A DNA stretch of 64,000 nucleotides, taken from the NCBI RefSeq assembly GCF_007828835.1, contig NZ_VIVL01000001.1:620001-684000 (forward strand), written 5' to 3'. Positions 51,120 to 60,257 of this stretch are shown here, in pieces. Positions within the stretch are counted from its first letter, which is position 1; each line of letters opens with the position of its first letter. Source of the stretch: Variovorax beijingensis (lineage in GTDB: Bacteria; Pseudomonadota; Gammaproteobacteria; Burkholderiales; Burkholderiaceae_C). The notes beneath the pieces were generated by a model, which saw only the letters and a program-made list of their open reading frames with translations, had not been told where the DNA came from and ran no database searches. A program made the position numbers and the translations under genes.

Positions 51120-51944
51120 ATGGCCGTCATCAAGATGAAACCCACTTCGCCGGGCCAACGTGGCGCGGTGAAGATCTCGCGGGACCACCTGTTCAAGGGT
51201 GCTCCTCACGCGCCTCTGCTGGAACCCCAGTTCCAGAAGGCCGGCCGCAACAACAACGGCCACATCACGATCCGTCATCGTGGCGGCGGTGCCAAGCACC
51301 ACTACCGCGTTGTCGACTTCGTGCGCAACAAGGACGGCATCCCGGCCAAGGTCGAACGCATCGAGTACGACCCGAACCGCACCGCCCACATTGCCCTGGT
51401 CTGCTACGCCGACGGCGAGCGCCGCTACATCATCGCCCCGCGCGGTCTTGAGGCTGGTGCAACGCTGCTGAGCGGTTCGGAAGCCCCGATCCGCGCCGGC
51501 AACACGCTGCCGATCCGCAACATTCCGGTCGGCTCGACGATCCACTGCATCGAACTGCAACCCGGCAAGGGCGCGCAGATCGCGCGTTCGGCCGGCACGT
51601 CGGCCACGCTGCTGGCTCGCGAAGGCGTCTACGCCCAGGTCCGCATGCGTTCGGGTGAGGTGCGCCGCATCCACATCGAATGCCGCGCCACCATCGGCGA
51701 AGTCGCTAACGAAGAGCACAGCCTGCGCCAACTCGGCAAGGCCGGTGTGAAGCGCCACATGGGTATTCGCCCGACCGTTCGCGGCGTGGTGATGAACCCG
51801 GTCGACCACCCGCACGGTGGTGGCGAAGGCAAGACCGGCGAAGGCCGCCATCCTGTCGACCCGTGGGGCAACCTGACCAAGGGCTACCGTACCCGTAACA
51901 ACAAGCGCACGCAGGTCTTCATCGTGTCGCGCCGCAAGAAGTAA
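51120..51944 (+). CDS. rplB: 50S ribosomal protein L2
   Basis: A 274-residue L2, essential for subunit joining and peptidyl transfer. [39 protein letters not shown] and the invariant His in [19 protein letters not shown] are all present. It begins 2 bp after rplW. Confidence 0.98.
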   Translation: MAVIKMKPTSPGQRGAVKISRDHLFKGAPHAPLLEPQFQKAGRNNNGHITIRHRGGGAKHHYRVVDFVRNKDGIPAKVERIEYDPNRTAHIALVCYADGERRYIIAPRGLEAGATLLSGSEAPIRAGNTLPIRNIPVGSTIHCIELQPGKGAQIARSAGTSATLLAREGVYAQVRMRSGEVRRIHIECRATIGEVANEEHSLRQLGKAGVKRHMGIRPTVRGVVMNPVDHPHGGGEGKTGEGRHPVDPWGNLTKGYRTRNNKRTQVFIVSRRKK

Positions 51945-51954
51945 GGGATAGCAA

Positions 51955-52233
51955 ATGACTCGCTCTCTCAAAAAGGGTCCGTTTGTTGACCATCACCTCG
52001 TGGCCAAGGCCGACAAGGCCGTGACGACGAAGGACAAGAAGCCGATCAAGACCTGGTCGCGCCGCTCGATGGTTCTGCCCGAGTTCATCGGCCTGACCAT
52101 TGCCGTGCACAACGGCAAGCAGCACGTGCCTGTCTACATCACCGACCAGATGGTCGGCCACAAGCTCGGCGAATTTGCGCTCACGCGCACGTTCAAGGGG
52201 CACCCCGCGGACAAGAAAGTCCAGAAGAAGTAA
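51955..52233 (+). CDS. rpsS: 30S ribosomal protein S19
   Basis: A 92-residue S19 of normal length in the head of the small subunit. [18 protein letters not shown] and the C-terminal [17 protein letters not shown] are typical. AAGGGATAGCAA precedes the start. Confidence 0.97.
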   Translation: MTRSLKKGPFVDHHLVAKADKAVTTKDKKPIKTWSRRSMVLPEFIGLTIAVHNGKQHVPVYITDQMVGHKLGEFALTRTFKGHPADKKVQKK

Positions 52234-52242
52234 GGAACGACC

Positions 52243-52575
52243 ATGTCTGAAACACGTGCAGTCCTCCGCGGTGTCCGCCTCTCGGTCGACAAGGGCCGTC
52301 TGGTCGCTGACCTGATCCGCGGCAAGAAGGTTGATCAAGCGCTCAACGTTCTGCAATTCACGCAGAAGAAGGCCGCTGTGATCATCAAGAAGGTGCTCGA
52401 GTCGGCAATTGCCAACGCCGAGCACAACGATGGCGCCGATATCGACGAACTGAAGGTCAAGACCATCTACGTCGAACAGGGCGCAACGCTCAAGCGCTTC
52501 ACCGCGCGAGCCAAGGGTCGCGGTAACCGCATCAGCAAGCCCACGTGCCATGTGTACGTGACGGTTGGCAACTAA
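52243..52575 (+). CDS. rplV: 50S ribosomal protein L22
   Basis: A 110-residue L22; its beta-hairpin lines the exit tunnel. [20 protein letters not shown] and [20 protein letters not shown] are visible. The hairpin carries the usual macrolide-site sequence, with no obvious duplication. Confidence 0.97.
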   Translation: MSETRAVLRGVRLSVDKGRLVADLIRGKKVDQALNVLQFTQKKAAVIIKKVLESAIANAEHNDGADIDELKVKTIYVEQGATLKRFTARAKGRGNRISKPTCHVYVTVGN

Positions 52576-52592
52576 GAACGCCTGGAAGAAAT

Positions 52593-53519
52593 ATGGGACA
52601 GAAAATCCATCCGACCGGCTTCCGCCTTGCGGTTACCCGTAACTGGTCCAGCCGCTGGTACGCAAGCGACCGCGATTTCGCGGGCATGCTGGCCGAAGAC
52701 ATCAAGGTCCGCGAATACCTCAAGAAGAAGCTGAAGAACGCTTCGGTGTCGCGCGTCATGATCGAGCGTCCCGCCAAGAACGCGCGCATCACGATCTACT
52801 CGGCTCGTCCGGGCGTCGTGATCGGCAAGAAGGGCGAAGACATCGAGAACCTCAAGCGCGAACTGGGCAAGCAGCTCGGCGTGCCGGTGGCAGTGAACAT
52901 CGAAGAAGTGCGCAAGCCCGAAATCGATGCCCAGCTGATCGCCGACAGCATCACGCAGCAGCTCGAAAAGCGGATCATGTTCCGCCGCGCCATGAAGCGC
53001 GCCATGCAGAACGCCATGCGTCTGGGTGCCCAGGGCATCAAGATCATGTCGGCTGGCCGCCTGAACGGCATCGAAATTGCCCGTACCGAGTGGTATCGCG
53101 AAGGCCGCGTGCCCCTCCACACGCTGCGCGCCGACATCGACTACGGCACCTCGGAAGCCAAGACCACCTACGGCGTCATCGGCGTCAAGGTCTGGGTCTA
53201 CAAGGGCGACACGCTGGGCCGCAACGACCTGCCGGCCGTCGAAACGCCGCGTCCGGACGACGAGCGTCGTCCGCGTGGTCCGCGCCGCGATGGCCGCCCG
53301 GGTGGCGACCGTCCGGGTTCGGACCGCCGTGGTCCCGGCCCGCGCGCCGGTGCCCGTGGCCCGATCGGTGGCAACACCGCCCCTGCCGACGGCAGCGACA
53401 AGCCCGCAGAAGCCACTGGCGCAGCCCCCGCTGCTCCGGGTGCAGACTCGAAACCCGCCGTTAAGCGCGTCCGCAAAGCCGCGCCAGCTGCAGCAGCTGA
53501 CGGTGCCAAGACCGAGTGA
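52593..53519 (+). CDS. rpsC: 30S ribosomal protein S3 with long C-terminal extension
   Basis: A 308-residue S3. Residues 1-210 are standard: [20 protein letters not shown], the KH-type loop [20 protein letters not shown], and [21 protein letters not shown]. coli S3 ends near residue 233; here residues about 212-308 form an Arg/Gly/Pro-rich then Ala/Lys-rich tail ([30 protein letters not shown]). The tail would lie on the solvent side near the mRNA entry. ATG at 52593 follows GGAAGAAAT. Confidence 0.95.
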   Translation: MGQKIHPTGFRLAVTRNWSSRWYASDRDFAGMLAEDIKVREYLKKKLKNASVSRVMIERPAKNARITIYSARPGVVIGKKGEDIENLKRELGKQLGVPVAVNIEEVRKPEIDAQLIADSITQQLEKRIMFRRAMKRAMQNAMRLGAQGIKIMSAGRLNGIEIARTEWYREGRVPLHTLRADIDYGTSEAKTTYGVIGVKVWVYKGDTLGRNDLPAVETPRPDDERRPRGPRRDGRPGGDRPGSDRRGPGPRAGARGPIGGNTAPADGSDKPAEATGAAPAAPGADSKPAVKRVRKAAPAAAADGAKTE

Positions 53520-53547
53520 TCGGTCTTAGAACTACGGAGTATTAAAA

Positions 53548-53964
53548 ATGCTGCAACCTGCACGCAGAAAGTTCCGCAAGGAACAAAAGGGCCGCAACAC
53601 CGGCGTCGCAACCCGGGGCAACTCGGTTGCCTTCGGTGACTTCGGTCTCAAATGCACCGACCGCGGCCGCCTCACGGCGCGCCAGATCGAAGCCGCTCGC
53701 CGCGCGATTTCGCGTCACGTGAAGCGTGGTGGCCGTATCTGGATCCGCGTGTTCCCGGACAAGCCGATCTCTACCAAGCCCGCCGAAGTGCGGATGGGTA
53801 ACGGTAAGGGCAACCCCGAGTACTACGTCGCTGAAATCCAGCCTGGCAAGATCGTGTTCGAGATCGTCGGCGTGCCCGAAGAACTCGCCCGCGAAGCGTT
53901 CCGCCTGGCCGCCGCCAAGCTTCCGCTGCGTACGACCTTCGTCGCTCGCCAGCTCGGCGCCTGA
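53548..53964 (+). CDS. rplP: 50S ribosomal protein L16
   Basis: A 138-residue L16 of typical length, binding near the A-site t[20 protein letters not shown] and [20 protein letters not shown] are conserved; Arg81-type hydroxylation motif region is [15 protein letters not shown]. Confidence 0.97.
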
Positions 53965-53977
53965 GAGGAGAACATCC

Positions 53978-54229
53978 ATGGCAACACGTAAGAAAAAAGA
54001 AACCGCGGCTCCGGCCAAGGTGACCAAGGCTGCAACCCTGCGCACGAAGGACGTCGCAGGCCTGCAAGCCGAGATCAAGGACCTGCAGAAGGCCCATTTC
54101 GGCCTGCGCATGCAGAAAGCCACGCAACAGCTGTCGAACACCTCGACGCTGCGCGTGACGCGCCGCGACATCGCGCGCGCCAAGACCATTCTTGCTCAGA
54201 AGCAGCAAGAAACCCAAGCCGCCAAGTAA
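53978..54229 (+). CDS. rpmC: 50S ribosomal protein L29 with N-terminal extension
   Basis: An 83-residue L29. The core (about 20-83) has [20 protein letters not shown] and [18 protein letters not shown] Lys/Ala-rich N-terminal extension of about 20 residues ([19 protein letters not shown]) is absent from the 63-residue E. coli protein. GAGAGGAGAACATCC precedes the ATG. Confidence 0.95.
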   Translation: MATRKKKETAAPAKVTKAATLRTKDVAGLQAEIKDLQKAHFGLRMQKATQQLSNTSTLRVTRRDIARAKTILAQKQQETQAAK

Positions 54230-54238
54230 GGAGTGAAC

Positions 54239-54508
54239 ATGACGGAAGCTAAAAAATCCCTCAAGCGCACCTTGATCGGCAAGGTGGTCAGCGACAAGCG
54301 TGCCAAGACCGTGACCGTGCTGGTCGAGCGCCGTGTGAAGCACGAGCTCTACGGCAAGATCGTGGCCAAGACGAGCAAGTACCACGCCCATGACGAAAAG
54401 GGCGAGTACAAGCTGGGCGACACCATCGAGATCACGGAAAGCCGTCCGATCTCGAAGACCAAGAACTGGGTCGTGACCCGCCTGGTCGAGAAGGCCGTGC
54501 TGGTCTGA
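54239..54508 (+). CDS. rpsQ: 30S ribosomal protein S17
   Basis: An 89-residue S17, an early 16S-binding protein. [20 protein letters not shown] and [19 protein letters not shown] are conserved. AAGGAG lies 5 bases before the ATG at 54239, so the in-frame GTG at 54233 is not the start. It is the last gene of this operon: a terminator and an unrelated gene follow, and rplN and the spc genes are not in the window. Confidence 0.96.
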   Translation: MTEAKKSLKRTLIGKVVSDKRAKTVTVLVERRVKHELYGKIVAKTSKYHAHDEKGEYKLGDTIEITESRPISKTKNWVVTRLVEKAVLV

Positions 54509-54559
54509 TCACCGGCTGATCGACCTCTCGGGAAGCCTCTCGAAGGCAACCCATCCGGA

Positions 54560-54586
54560 AACGGCCCACAATGTGGGCCGTTTTTC
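54560..54586 (+). terminator. Rho-independent terminator after rpsQ
   Basis: AACGGCCCACA and TGTGGGCCGTT form an 11-bp stem with minimal loop, followed by TTTTTCTTTTT. It ends the rplC-rpsQ transcript. Confidence 0.92.
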
Positions 54587-54604
54587 TTTTTCAGGAGCAC
54601 TCAG

Positions 54605-55111
54605 ATGATCAAAGTCGGCGACACCCTTCCTTCGGCAACCCTGCAGGAATATTCGGAGGTCGAAGGCGAAGGCTGCAGCATTGGCCCGAACCCGGTGGAC
54701 GTGGGCAAGGCCACGGCCGGCAAGACCATTGCGCTGTTCGCGCTGCCGGGCGCCTTCACGCCCACCTGCTCGGCCAAGCATGTGCCCGGCTATGTGCAGC
54801 ACTACGACGACTTCAAGGCCGCCGGCGTGGACGAGATCTGGTGCGTGAGCGTGAACGACGCCTTCGTGATGGGCGCCTGGGCGCGCGACCAGAAGACCGG
54901 CACCAAGGTGCGCATGCTGGCCGACGGCAGCGCCGATTTCGCCAAGGCCACCGGCCTCACGCTCGACCTGACCGGCCGCGGCATGGGCCTGCGCAGCAAC
55001 CGCTATTCGATGCTCGTGAAGGACGGCAAGGTGGCCACGCTGAATGTCGAGGCGCCGGGCAAGTTCGAGGTCAGCAATGCCGAGACGCTGCTGGCCCAGG
55101 CCCGCGGCTGA
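54605..55111 (+). CDS. Peroxiredoxin of the Prx5/AhpE-like (thioredoxin-fold) group
   Basis: A 168-residue peroxiredoxin. The peroxidatic Cys is in LPGAFTPTCSAKHVPGY (PxxxTxxC motif), about residue 55. Further features: VSVNDAFVMGAWARDQ and LRSNRYSMLVKDGKVATLNV, typical of Prx5. A second Cys (about residue 81, IWCVSVND) is present. It reduces hydrogen peroxide or alkyl hydroperoxides with glutathione or thioredoxin. It lies where rplN is expected in most bacteria. Confidence 0.9.
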   Translation: MIKVGDTLPSATLQEYSEVEGEGCSIGPNPVDVGKATAGKTIALFALPGAFTPTCSAKHVPGYVQHYDDFKAAGVDEIWCVSVNDAFVMGAWARDQKTGTKVRMLADGSADFAKATGLTLDLTGRGMGLRSNRYSMLVKDGKVATLNVEAPGKFEVSNAETLLAQARG

Positions 55112-55123
55112 CGGCCGAGCTGA

Positions 55124-55711
55124 CTAAAGATCCACCTTGAGGTAGTGCGCGCCCGCGATCGGGTTGTGATAGTAGGGCGGCACTTCCTCGAAACCCAGGT
55201 CTTCGTAGAGCGCGCGGGCCGATTCCATCTCGTCCAGCGTGTCGAGCAGCACGCAGGCATAGCCCGCGCCGCGCGCGGCGTCGAGGACGGCTTCGGCGAG
55301 TTGCCGCCCGACGCCCAGCCCGCGAAAGCCGGGCCGTACGAACAGGCGCTTCATCTCCGCGGCATTGGCGTAGTCGGTGTTGTCGAGCGGGCGCAGCGCG
55401 CAGCAGCCAGCCACGTGCGCCAGCGTGCCGTTGGCGCGCAGGAGGGTCGGCGCGCGTTGCCCGGCTTCCTCCTTGATATGGGCGGCATCGACCAGCGCGA
55501 GCAGCAGGGCGCCGCGCGGCTCGGCGTAGTCGCCTGGCAGCGTGGCGACCTCTTCCTCGAAGTTCTGGAAGCACAGGTCGATGCCCAGCGAGGCGGCGTA
55601 GTCGCGGAAGATCGCGCGTGCCGCATCGATTTCGGCAGGTTCCTCCGGCGTCAGGAGCACGACGGCTGGGGTGTCGGCCAGCGGCAGGGGGCGTGAAACC
55701 GAAAAGCTCAT
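55124..55711 (-). CDS. GNAT-family N-acetyltransferase
   Basis: A 195-residue acetyltransferase-like protein. The acetyl-CoA-binding motif A is MKRLFVRPGFRGLGVGRQLA at about residues 115-134, followed by YACVLLDTLDEMESARALYE. The C-terminal GFEEVPPYYHNPIAGAHYLK is typical of a GNAT group found near small regulators. It starts within 4 bp of the cytochrome b stop codon (ATGA overlap). Substrate unknown. Confidence 0.85.
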   Translation of the reverse strand: MSFSVSRPLPLADTPAVVLLTPEEPAEIDAARAIFRDYAASLGIDLCFQNFEEEVATLPGDYAEPRGALLLALVDAAHIKEEAGQRAPTLLRANGTLAHVAGCCALRPLDNTDYANAAEMKRLFVRPGFRGLGVGRQLAEAVLDAARGAGYACVLLDTLDEMESARALYEDLGFEEVPPYYHNPIAGAHYLKVDL

Positions 55712-56421
55712 ACGCGCAACGATGAGATCCAGTACGCCACGCCCGCGCATGCTGCGAACAGCACCAGTGCGAGCCCGCGCGAGGCGGCGTCGTCGCGGCT
55801 CGGCGCCACCTGGCTGCGGACGGGCGTGATCAGCTTGTCGCCCGAGACCATGGGCCGCACCAGGCGATGCCGCTTGACCAGTACGTAGAAGAGCACCGCC
55901 AGCACGTGCAGGCTCACCAGGGCGATCACGATCGTCTTGCCCGGCCCCTCGTGCCAGCCCGTTGCACGGCTCACCACGTCGCCGGGGACGAAGCGCGTGA
56001 GCGGCCCCGCCGCGGCAATCTCGTCGTCGGCCATCAACCCCGTGCCGACCTGTACCGCGAGCACCGCGAGCACGGCGAAAACCGAGAGGGCGCCCAATGG
56101 CGTGTGGCCGATCACATGATCGGGATGGGCCCGCCCGCGCAGGTACGCGATGACCGAACCCGGACCATAGAAGAACGAGGCAAAACGCGACCAGTGTCCG
56201 CCCACGAAACCCCAGAGCAACCGAAACAGCAGCAGGGCGAGCACTGTGTAGCCCAGGCGGAAGTGCCACTCCATGACGCCGCCGAGGCCAGTGGCGATCA
56301 GGCCGATCACGGCAACGCTCAATGTCCAGTGGAAAACGCGCGTCGGCAGATCCCAGATGCGCTTTCGGACGGGGGTGTCGGACGCTGCGGCCTGCACGGC
56401 GGCCACGGGGGAGTCGGTCAT
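55708..56421 (-). CDS. Cytochrome b561-like membrane protein (COG3658 type)
   Basis: A 237-residue membrane protein with four or five helices. The N-terminal signature IWDLPTRVFHWTLSVAVIGL and the His in LGYTVLALLLFRLLWGFVGG, HTPLGALSVFAVLAVL and ALVSLHVLAVLFYVLVKRH supply the haem ligands of the b-type cytochrome. It is divergent from cytochrome c', and the two together suggest electron transfer across the inner membrane to a periplasmic haem protein. Confidence 0.86.
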   Translation of the reverse strand: MTDSPVAAVQAAASDTPVRKRIWDLPTRVFHWTLSVAVIGLIATGLGGVMEWHFRLGYTVLALLLFRLLWGFVGGHWSRFASFFYGPGSVIAYLRGRAHPDHVIGHTPLGALSVFAVLAVLAVQVGTGLMADDEIAAAGPLTRFVPGDVVSRATGWHEGPGKTIVIALVSLHVLAVLFYVLVKRHRLVRPMVSGDKLITPVRSQVAPSRDDAASRGLALVLFAACAGVAYWISSLRV

Positions 56422-56580
56422 CGAAGAGGGGAGGTGCGCAAAAGACTGCGGAACGCGCAGATTAGCAAAGTCCGGGCCGCTGCATGCTTCGGGTTGTTGC
56501 TATGCGCACCTGGAATGCTGCCCCTACACTCGGCGCGGCGCTGCTCTCGACGGTGCCGAACCCACAAACAAGGACCCCCG

Positions 56581-57027
56581 ATGATTCGACTTGCTTCGTT
56601 CGCACTGGCCGCTGCCTGCGCCGCGATTTCCCTGCCGGCCGCCGCCCAGTTCGCCAAGCCCGAGGACGCCATCAAGTACCGCCAGAGCGCGCTGTTCGTG
56701 ATGGGACAGCATTTCAGCCGTGTCGGCGCCATGGCCAATGGACGCATTCCCTACGATGCGGCTGCCGCCTCCGCCAATGCCGAGATCGTGGCTGAAATGG
56801 CCAAGTTGCCCTGGACCGCCTTTGGGGCCGGAACCGAGGGCGGCAAGGGCAAGCCCGAGGTCTGGAAGGAAGCTGCGAAGTTCAAGGAACACCAGGACAA
56901 GATGGTTGCCGAGACCGGCAAGCTGGTGATCGCGGCCAAGGCCGGCACCATCGAGGCGCTCAAGGCCCAGTTCAGCGCCACCGCCGCGAGCTGCAAGGCT
57001 TGCCACGACAGCTTCCGCAACCAGTAG
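56581..57027 (+). CDS. Cytochrome c'
   Basis: A 148-residue periplasmic protein with a signal peptide (FALAAACAAISLPAAAQ). The haem c motif CKACH is near the C-terminus (SCKACHDSFRNQ), the hallmark of cytochrome c', a four-helix bundle that binds NO and CO. EDAIKYRQSALFVMGQHFSR is the family N-terminal helix with the aromatic distal-side residues. It lies divergent to the cytochrome b gene, with 159 bp between. Confidence 0.9.
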   Translation: MIRLASFALAAACAAISLPAAAQFAKPEDAIKYRQSALFVMGQHFSRVGAMANGRIPYDAAAASANAEIVAEMAKLPWTAFGAGTEGGKGKPEVWKEAAKFKEHQDKMVAETGKLVIAAKAGTIEALKAQFSATAASCKACHDSFRNQ

Positions 57028-57045
57028 GCGAGCTGCGGAAACACA

Positions 57046-57072
57046 AAAGGCGCTCCCGGAGGGAGCGCCTTT
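57046..57072 (+). terminator. Rho-independent terminator, bidirectional
   Basis: AAAGGCGCTCCC-GGA-GGGAGCGCCTTT, a perfect 12-bp stem, separates the convergent cytochrome c' and TlpA-like genes and can serve both. Confidence 0.92.
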
Positions 57073-57090
57073 CTTGAATCCAGCGGCGGA

Positions 57091-57588
57091 TCAAGCCTCG
57101 GCGAGCAGTTTTTCGATCAGCTTGTGAAGCTCGGCGAAATCGGGCTCGCCCACATAGCGCTTCACGATCTCGCCCTTCTTGTTGACCAGGTAGGTGGTGG
57201 GCGTGAGCTTCACGTCGCCCCAGGCCTGGGCCACGCTGCCGGTGTTGTCGATCGCCACCTTGAACGGCAGCTTGCGGGTCTCGGCAAAGTTGACGACGTA
57301 GCTGGGCGGGTCGTAGCTCATGGCCACGGCCAGCGTGTCGTAGCCCTTGGACTTGTACTTGTCGTAGGTGGCAATGACCTTGGGCATTTCAGCCACACAG
57401 GTCACGCAGCTCGTGGCCCAGAAATTCACCAGGGTGACTTTGCCCTTCAGGTCGTTGGTGCTTTTCTTGCTGCCGTCGAGCAGCACGAAGGTCGAGGCCG
57501 GTGCCGCGGTGGCGCCGGAGCCGAGATACACCCCCACGCCAGTGGCCAATGCAAGGGCAACTGCGGCGACGGTGATGTACTTTTTCAT
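57091..57588 (-). CDS. TlpA-like periplasmic thioredoxin (CxxC)
   Basis: A 165-residue membrane-anchored thioredoxin-fold protein. The N-terminal helix YITVAAVALALATGVGVYLG is a signal anchor. The active site is FWATSCVTCVAEMPKV (Cys-Val-Thr-Cys), with the cis-Pro in KLTPTTYLVNKKGEIVKR. Relatives reduce apocytochrome cysteines during c-type cytochrome maturation, which fits the neighbouring cytochrome c' gene. Confidence 0.88.
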   Translation of the reverse strand: MKKYITVAAVALALATGVGVYLGSGATAAPASTFVLLDGSKKSTNDLKGKVTLVNFWATSCVTCVAEMPKVIATYDKYKSKGYDTLAVAMSYDPPSYVVNFAETRKLPFKVAIDNTGSVAQAWGDVKLTPTTYLVNKKGEIVKRYVGEPDFAELHKLIEKLLAEA

Positions 57589-57677
57589 GGCAGCGGATGG
57601 AGGAAGGCCGGGCAATTTTAGTTCCGCCGGCCGGATCGTGCTGGCACCCGGCCGGCCGGCTCGATAATCGTTCCCCG

Positions 57678-58220
57678 ATGCCATCGCCCGTTTCCCGTTT
57701 CCGGCCCGCGATTGCCGCAGCCGCCGCGTTCGCGCTTGCCGCCTGCAGCCCCACCTTCAACTGGCGCGAGGTGCCGGTTGCCGACGACGGCCTCGTCGTC
57801 CTCCTGCCCTGCAAGCCGGACCGCGCCCATCGTGCCTTGCCGCTGGGCGTCGAGTCGGTGCAGGTCGACATGGCGGGCTGCGAGACCGGCGGTGCGACCT
57901 TTGCCGTGGCCCATGCATCCGCCGAGAGCCCGGCGCAGGCCGAGGCCTGGCTCAGGGCGTGGCGTGCCGCCACCCGCAGCCAGCTGGGCGAGGCGCAGGT
58001 GACCGAAGCCCCCGCGGCGCTGAAACGCGCGACCGCCGCGCCCGCGCCGGTGCGGCTCGATGCCCAGCCGCCGCGCCAGGGCGCCGCGCCGGTCCAGGTG
58101 CTCTGGTTCGCCCAGTCGAAGAAGAACGGCGGTGTCTCGCTCTACCAGGCGACCGTGCTCGGCCGCCCTTCTGCGCCCGAGGCGGTGAACACCTTCTTCG
58201 AGGGCCTGCGTCTTCCATGA
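57678..58220 (+). CDS. Predicted lipoprotein of unknown function
   Basis: A 180-residue protein with a lipoprotein signal (AIAAAAAFALAAC, Cys after LAA). The mature part is unremarkable: FNWREVPVADDGLVVLLPC, AQAEAWLRAWRAATRSQLG and SLYQATVLGRPSAPEAVNTF. No catalytic residues stand out. Its stop overlaps the MFS carrier start by 4 bp, so the two are translationally coupled. Confidence 0.8.
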   Translation: MPSPVSRFRPAIAAAAAFALAACSPTFNWREVPVADDGLVVLLPCKPDRAHRALPLGVESVQVDMAGCETGGATFAVAHASAESPAQAEAWLRAWRAATRSQLGEAQVTEAPAALKRATAAPAPVRLDAQPPRQGAAPVQVLWFAQSKKNGGVSLYQATVLGRPSAPEAVNTFFEGLRLP

Positions 58221-59464
58221 GCGGCGGCCTGCTTGCCGGACGGCGGCAAATCGCCACCGTCTTCCTGGCCTTTGCCTTCGCCTATTTCCTCTCGACGCTG
58301 GTGCGCGCCATCACGGCCACGCTGTCGCCCGCGCTCACCGCCGAATTCGGACTCGAATCGCGCGACCTCGGTTTGCTCGCGGGCGGCTATTTCCTGGGTT
58401 TCGCGTTCACCCAGCTGCCCATGGGCACCTGGCTCGACCGCCATGGGCCCAAGCGCGTGATCGTCTGCTTCCTGTCTGCCGCAGTGGCCGGCTGCCTGCT
58501 GTTTTCGGTGGCCACGCATTTCTGGCTGCTGCTCGCGGCGCGCGTGCTGACCGGCGTCGGCGTGAGCGCCTGCCTGATGGCGCCGCTCACCGGCTATCGG
58601 CGCTGGCTGACGCCGCCCATGCAGCTGCGCAGCAACTCGTGGATGCTGATGGTGGGCTCCTTCGGCCTGGTCGGCGCGACCTTGCCTGTGCAGTGGCTCA
58701 TGCCCTACCTCGGCTGGCGACCGCTGTTCTGGCTGCTGGCGGCGGGTGTGCTGGTGTCGATGGCGCTGATCGCATGGGCTGCACCGGCATGGCACGACGA
58801 AACCGCCGCGAAGGAGAAAAATCAGGACGAGGGCAGCTACGCGGCCGTATGGCGCGATCCCTTCTTCCGCAAGCTCGCGCCGATCGGTTTCTTCAACTAC
58901 GGCGGCTTCGTCGCGATGCAGACGCTCTGGGTCGTGCCATGGCTCACGCGCGTGGCGGGCTACACGCCCCAGGAGGCTGCCGGCGCGCTGTTCTGGATCA
59001 GCATCGCACTGCTCGCCACCTATGGGCTCTGGGGCATGGTCAACCCGCGGCTCGCGCACCGCGGTATCCCCGCCGCCCGGCTGCTGGCGTGGGGCATGCC
59101 GCTCGGGATGCTCGCGCTTGCTCTCGTTTTGATAGCTGGTCCCGCGGCGGGGACGGTGGCGTGGATGGTCTTCCTGTGCGTCTCCACCGTCGTCACGCTG
59201 GCCCAGCCCGCCGTCGCCCTGGCCTTGCCGACAGCGCTCGCGGGCCGCGCGCTGTCGGCCTACAACCTGATGGTCTTTGCAGGCGTATTTGTCGTGCAGT
59301 GGGGCATCGGCCTGCTGATCGACCTGTTCGCCAGCGCCGGGCTCGATCCAGTGGCCGCGTTCCGCGCGGCCCTGTCCTTTTTCCTGGCCTGCTGCGTTAT
59401 GTCGTATGTCTACTTCCTTTGGGCGCCCCCGCATAATCGGTGCGTAGTCCCCCGACCCGCATGA
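58217..59464 (+). CDS. Major facilitator superfamily transporter
   Basis: A 415-residue carrier with 12 predicted transmembrane helices. The MFS motif between helices 2 and 3 is MGTWLDRHGPKRVI, and ARVLTGVGVSACLMAPLTGY is the antiporter-like motif region. The central loop (EKNQDEGSYAAVWRDPFFRK) is hydrophilic. The start overlaps the lipoprotein gene and the stop overlaps the EIIA gene (ATGA), so it belongs to one tightly packed operon with the PTS genes. Substrate unknown. Confidence 0.88.
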   Translation: MSGGLLAGRRQIATVFLAFAFAYFLSTLVRAITATLSPALTAEFGLESRDLGLLAGGYFLGFAFTQLPMGTWLDRHGPKRVIVCFLSAAVAGCLLFSVATHFWLLLAARVLTGVGVSACLMAPLTGYRRWLTPPMQLRSNSWMLMVGSFGLVGATLPVQWLMPYLGWRPLFWLLAAGVLVSMALIAWAAPAWHDETAAKEKNQDEGSYAAVWRDPFFRKLAPIGFFNYGGFVAMQTLWVVPWLTRVAGYTPQEAAGALFWISIALLATYGLWGMVNPRLAHRGIPAARLLAWGMPLGMLALALVLIAGPAAGTVAWMVFLCVSTVVTLAQPAVALALPTALAGRALSAYNLMVFAGVFVVQWGIGLLIDLFASAGLDPVAAFRAALSFFLACCVMSYVYFLWAPPHNRCVVPRPA

Positions 59465-59916
59465 ACAGCATCCTCATCATCGCCCACTCACCGTTCGCGC
59501 AGGCGCTGCGGCGGTGCGCGCTGCATGTGTTCCCCGATTGCGAACAGGCCATCGTCGCACTCGACGTGCTGCCCAACGTGTCGCCCGAAGAAACGCTGGC
59601 GGCCGCCCGCATCACGCTCGCGCAGCAGCTCAATGCGCCGCGCTCGCAGGTGCTGGTGCTGGCCGACGTGTTCGGCGCAACACCTTGCAACGTGGCCCAG
59701 AAGCTGGTGGACGGCGTCCGCTCGCGGCTGGTGGCGGGCGTCAACCTGCCGATGCTGCTGCGCGCGGTGACCTACCGCCACGAGCCGCTCGAGACGCTGG
59801 TGCAGCGCGCCATCGCGGGCGGCACCGCGGGTGTCATGCAGGTGGCGGTGGCTGCACCCCAGAACCAGGCGAAGAGAAAGCACAGTGATCAAGAAATCCG
59901 TGACCATCAGCAATAA
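59461..59916 (+). CDS. PTS EIIA component (mannose/fructose type)
   Basis: A 151-residue PTS EIIA of the EIIA-Man fold. The phosphorylated His is His9 in SILIIAHSPFAQAL, and DVFGATPCNVAQKLVDGV and GVNLPMLLRAV are conserved. It overlaps HPr by 32 bp. With HPr and EI but no sugar-specific EIIB or EIIC here, it probably acts as a regulatory phosphoprotein. Confidence 0.88.
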   Translation: MNSILIIAHSPFAQALRRCALHVFPDCEQAIVALDVLPNVSPEETLAAARITLAQQLNAPRSQVLVLADVFGATPCNVAQKLVDGVRSRLVAGVNLPMLLRAVTYRHEPLETLVQRAIAGGTAGVMQVAVAAPQNQAKRKHSDQEIRDHQQ

Positions 59917-60154
59917 GCTGGGCCTCCATGCGCGCGCATCGGCCAAGCTCACCAAGATCGCAGGCAGCTTTCCTTGCGAGGTGTGGCTCTCGCGCGGCGA
60001 CCGCCGCATCAATGCCAAGAGCATCATGGGCGTCATGATGCTGGCCGCCGGGCTCGGCTCGACCGTCGAGCTCGAGACCAACGGCCAGCAGGAAGAAGAG
60101 GCGATGGACGCCCTCGTCCAACTCATGAACGACAAGTTCGGCGAAGGCGAATGA
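59885..60154 (+). CDS. ptsH: Phosphocarrier protein HPr
   Basis: An 89-residue HPr. His15 lies in NKLGLHARASAKLTK and Ser46 in RRINAKSIMGVMMLAAG, the two regulated phosphorylation sites. GTG at 59885 is the start; it overlaps EIIA. It receives phosphate from EI and passes it to EIIA. A hairpin repeat (60160-60240) separates it from ptsI. Confidence 0.92.
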   Translation: MIKKSVTISNKLGLHARASAKLTKIAGSFPCEVWLSRGDRRINAKSIMGVMMLAAGLGSTVELETNGQQEEEAMDALVQLMNDKFGEGE

Positions 60155-60159
60155 AGGTG

Positions 60160-60240
60160 GCCCCCACGCTCCGCACTGCGTGTCGTCGCTGCCCCCCGAG
60201 GGGGCTCGGCCGCCTTGGGGCGGCCCGGCGGCGGCCGGTG
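60160..60240 (+). repeat. Intercistronic hairpin repeat, family R1, copy 2
   Basis: This 81-bp stretch matches 24269-24350: the GCCCCC-CGA-GGGGGC hairpin and CCGCC-TTGG-GGCGG are identical, and the outer arm is CGGCCG/CGGCCG in place of the other copy's GGTCCG/CGGACC. It lies between ptsH and ptsI in the sense orientation, ending 17 bp before the ptsI start. Confidence 0.78.
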
Positions 60241-60257
60241 AACTTCGGTAGGCGCCC

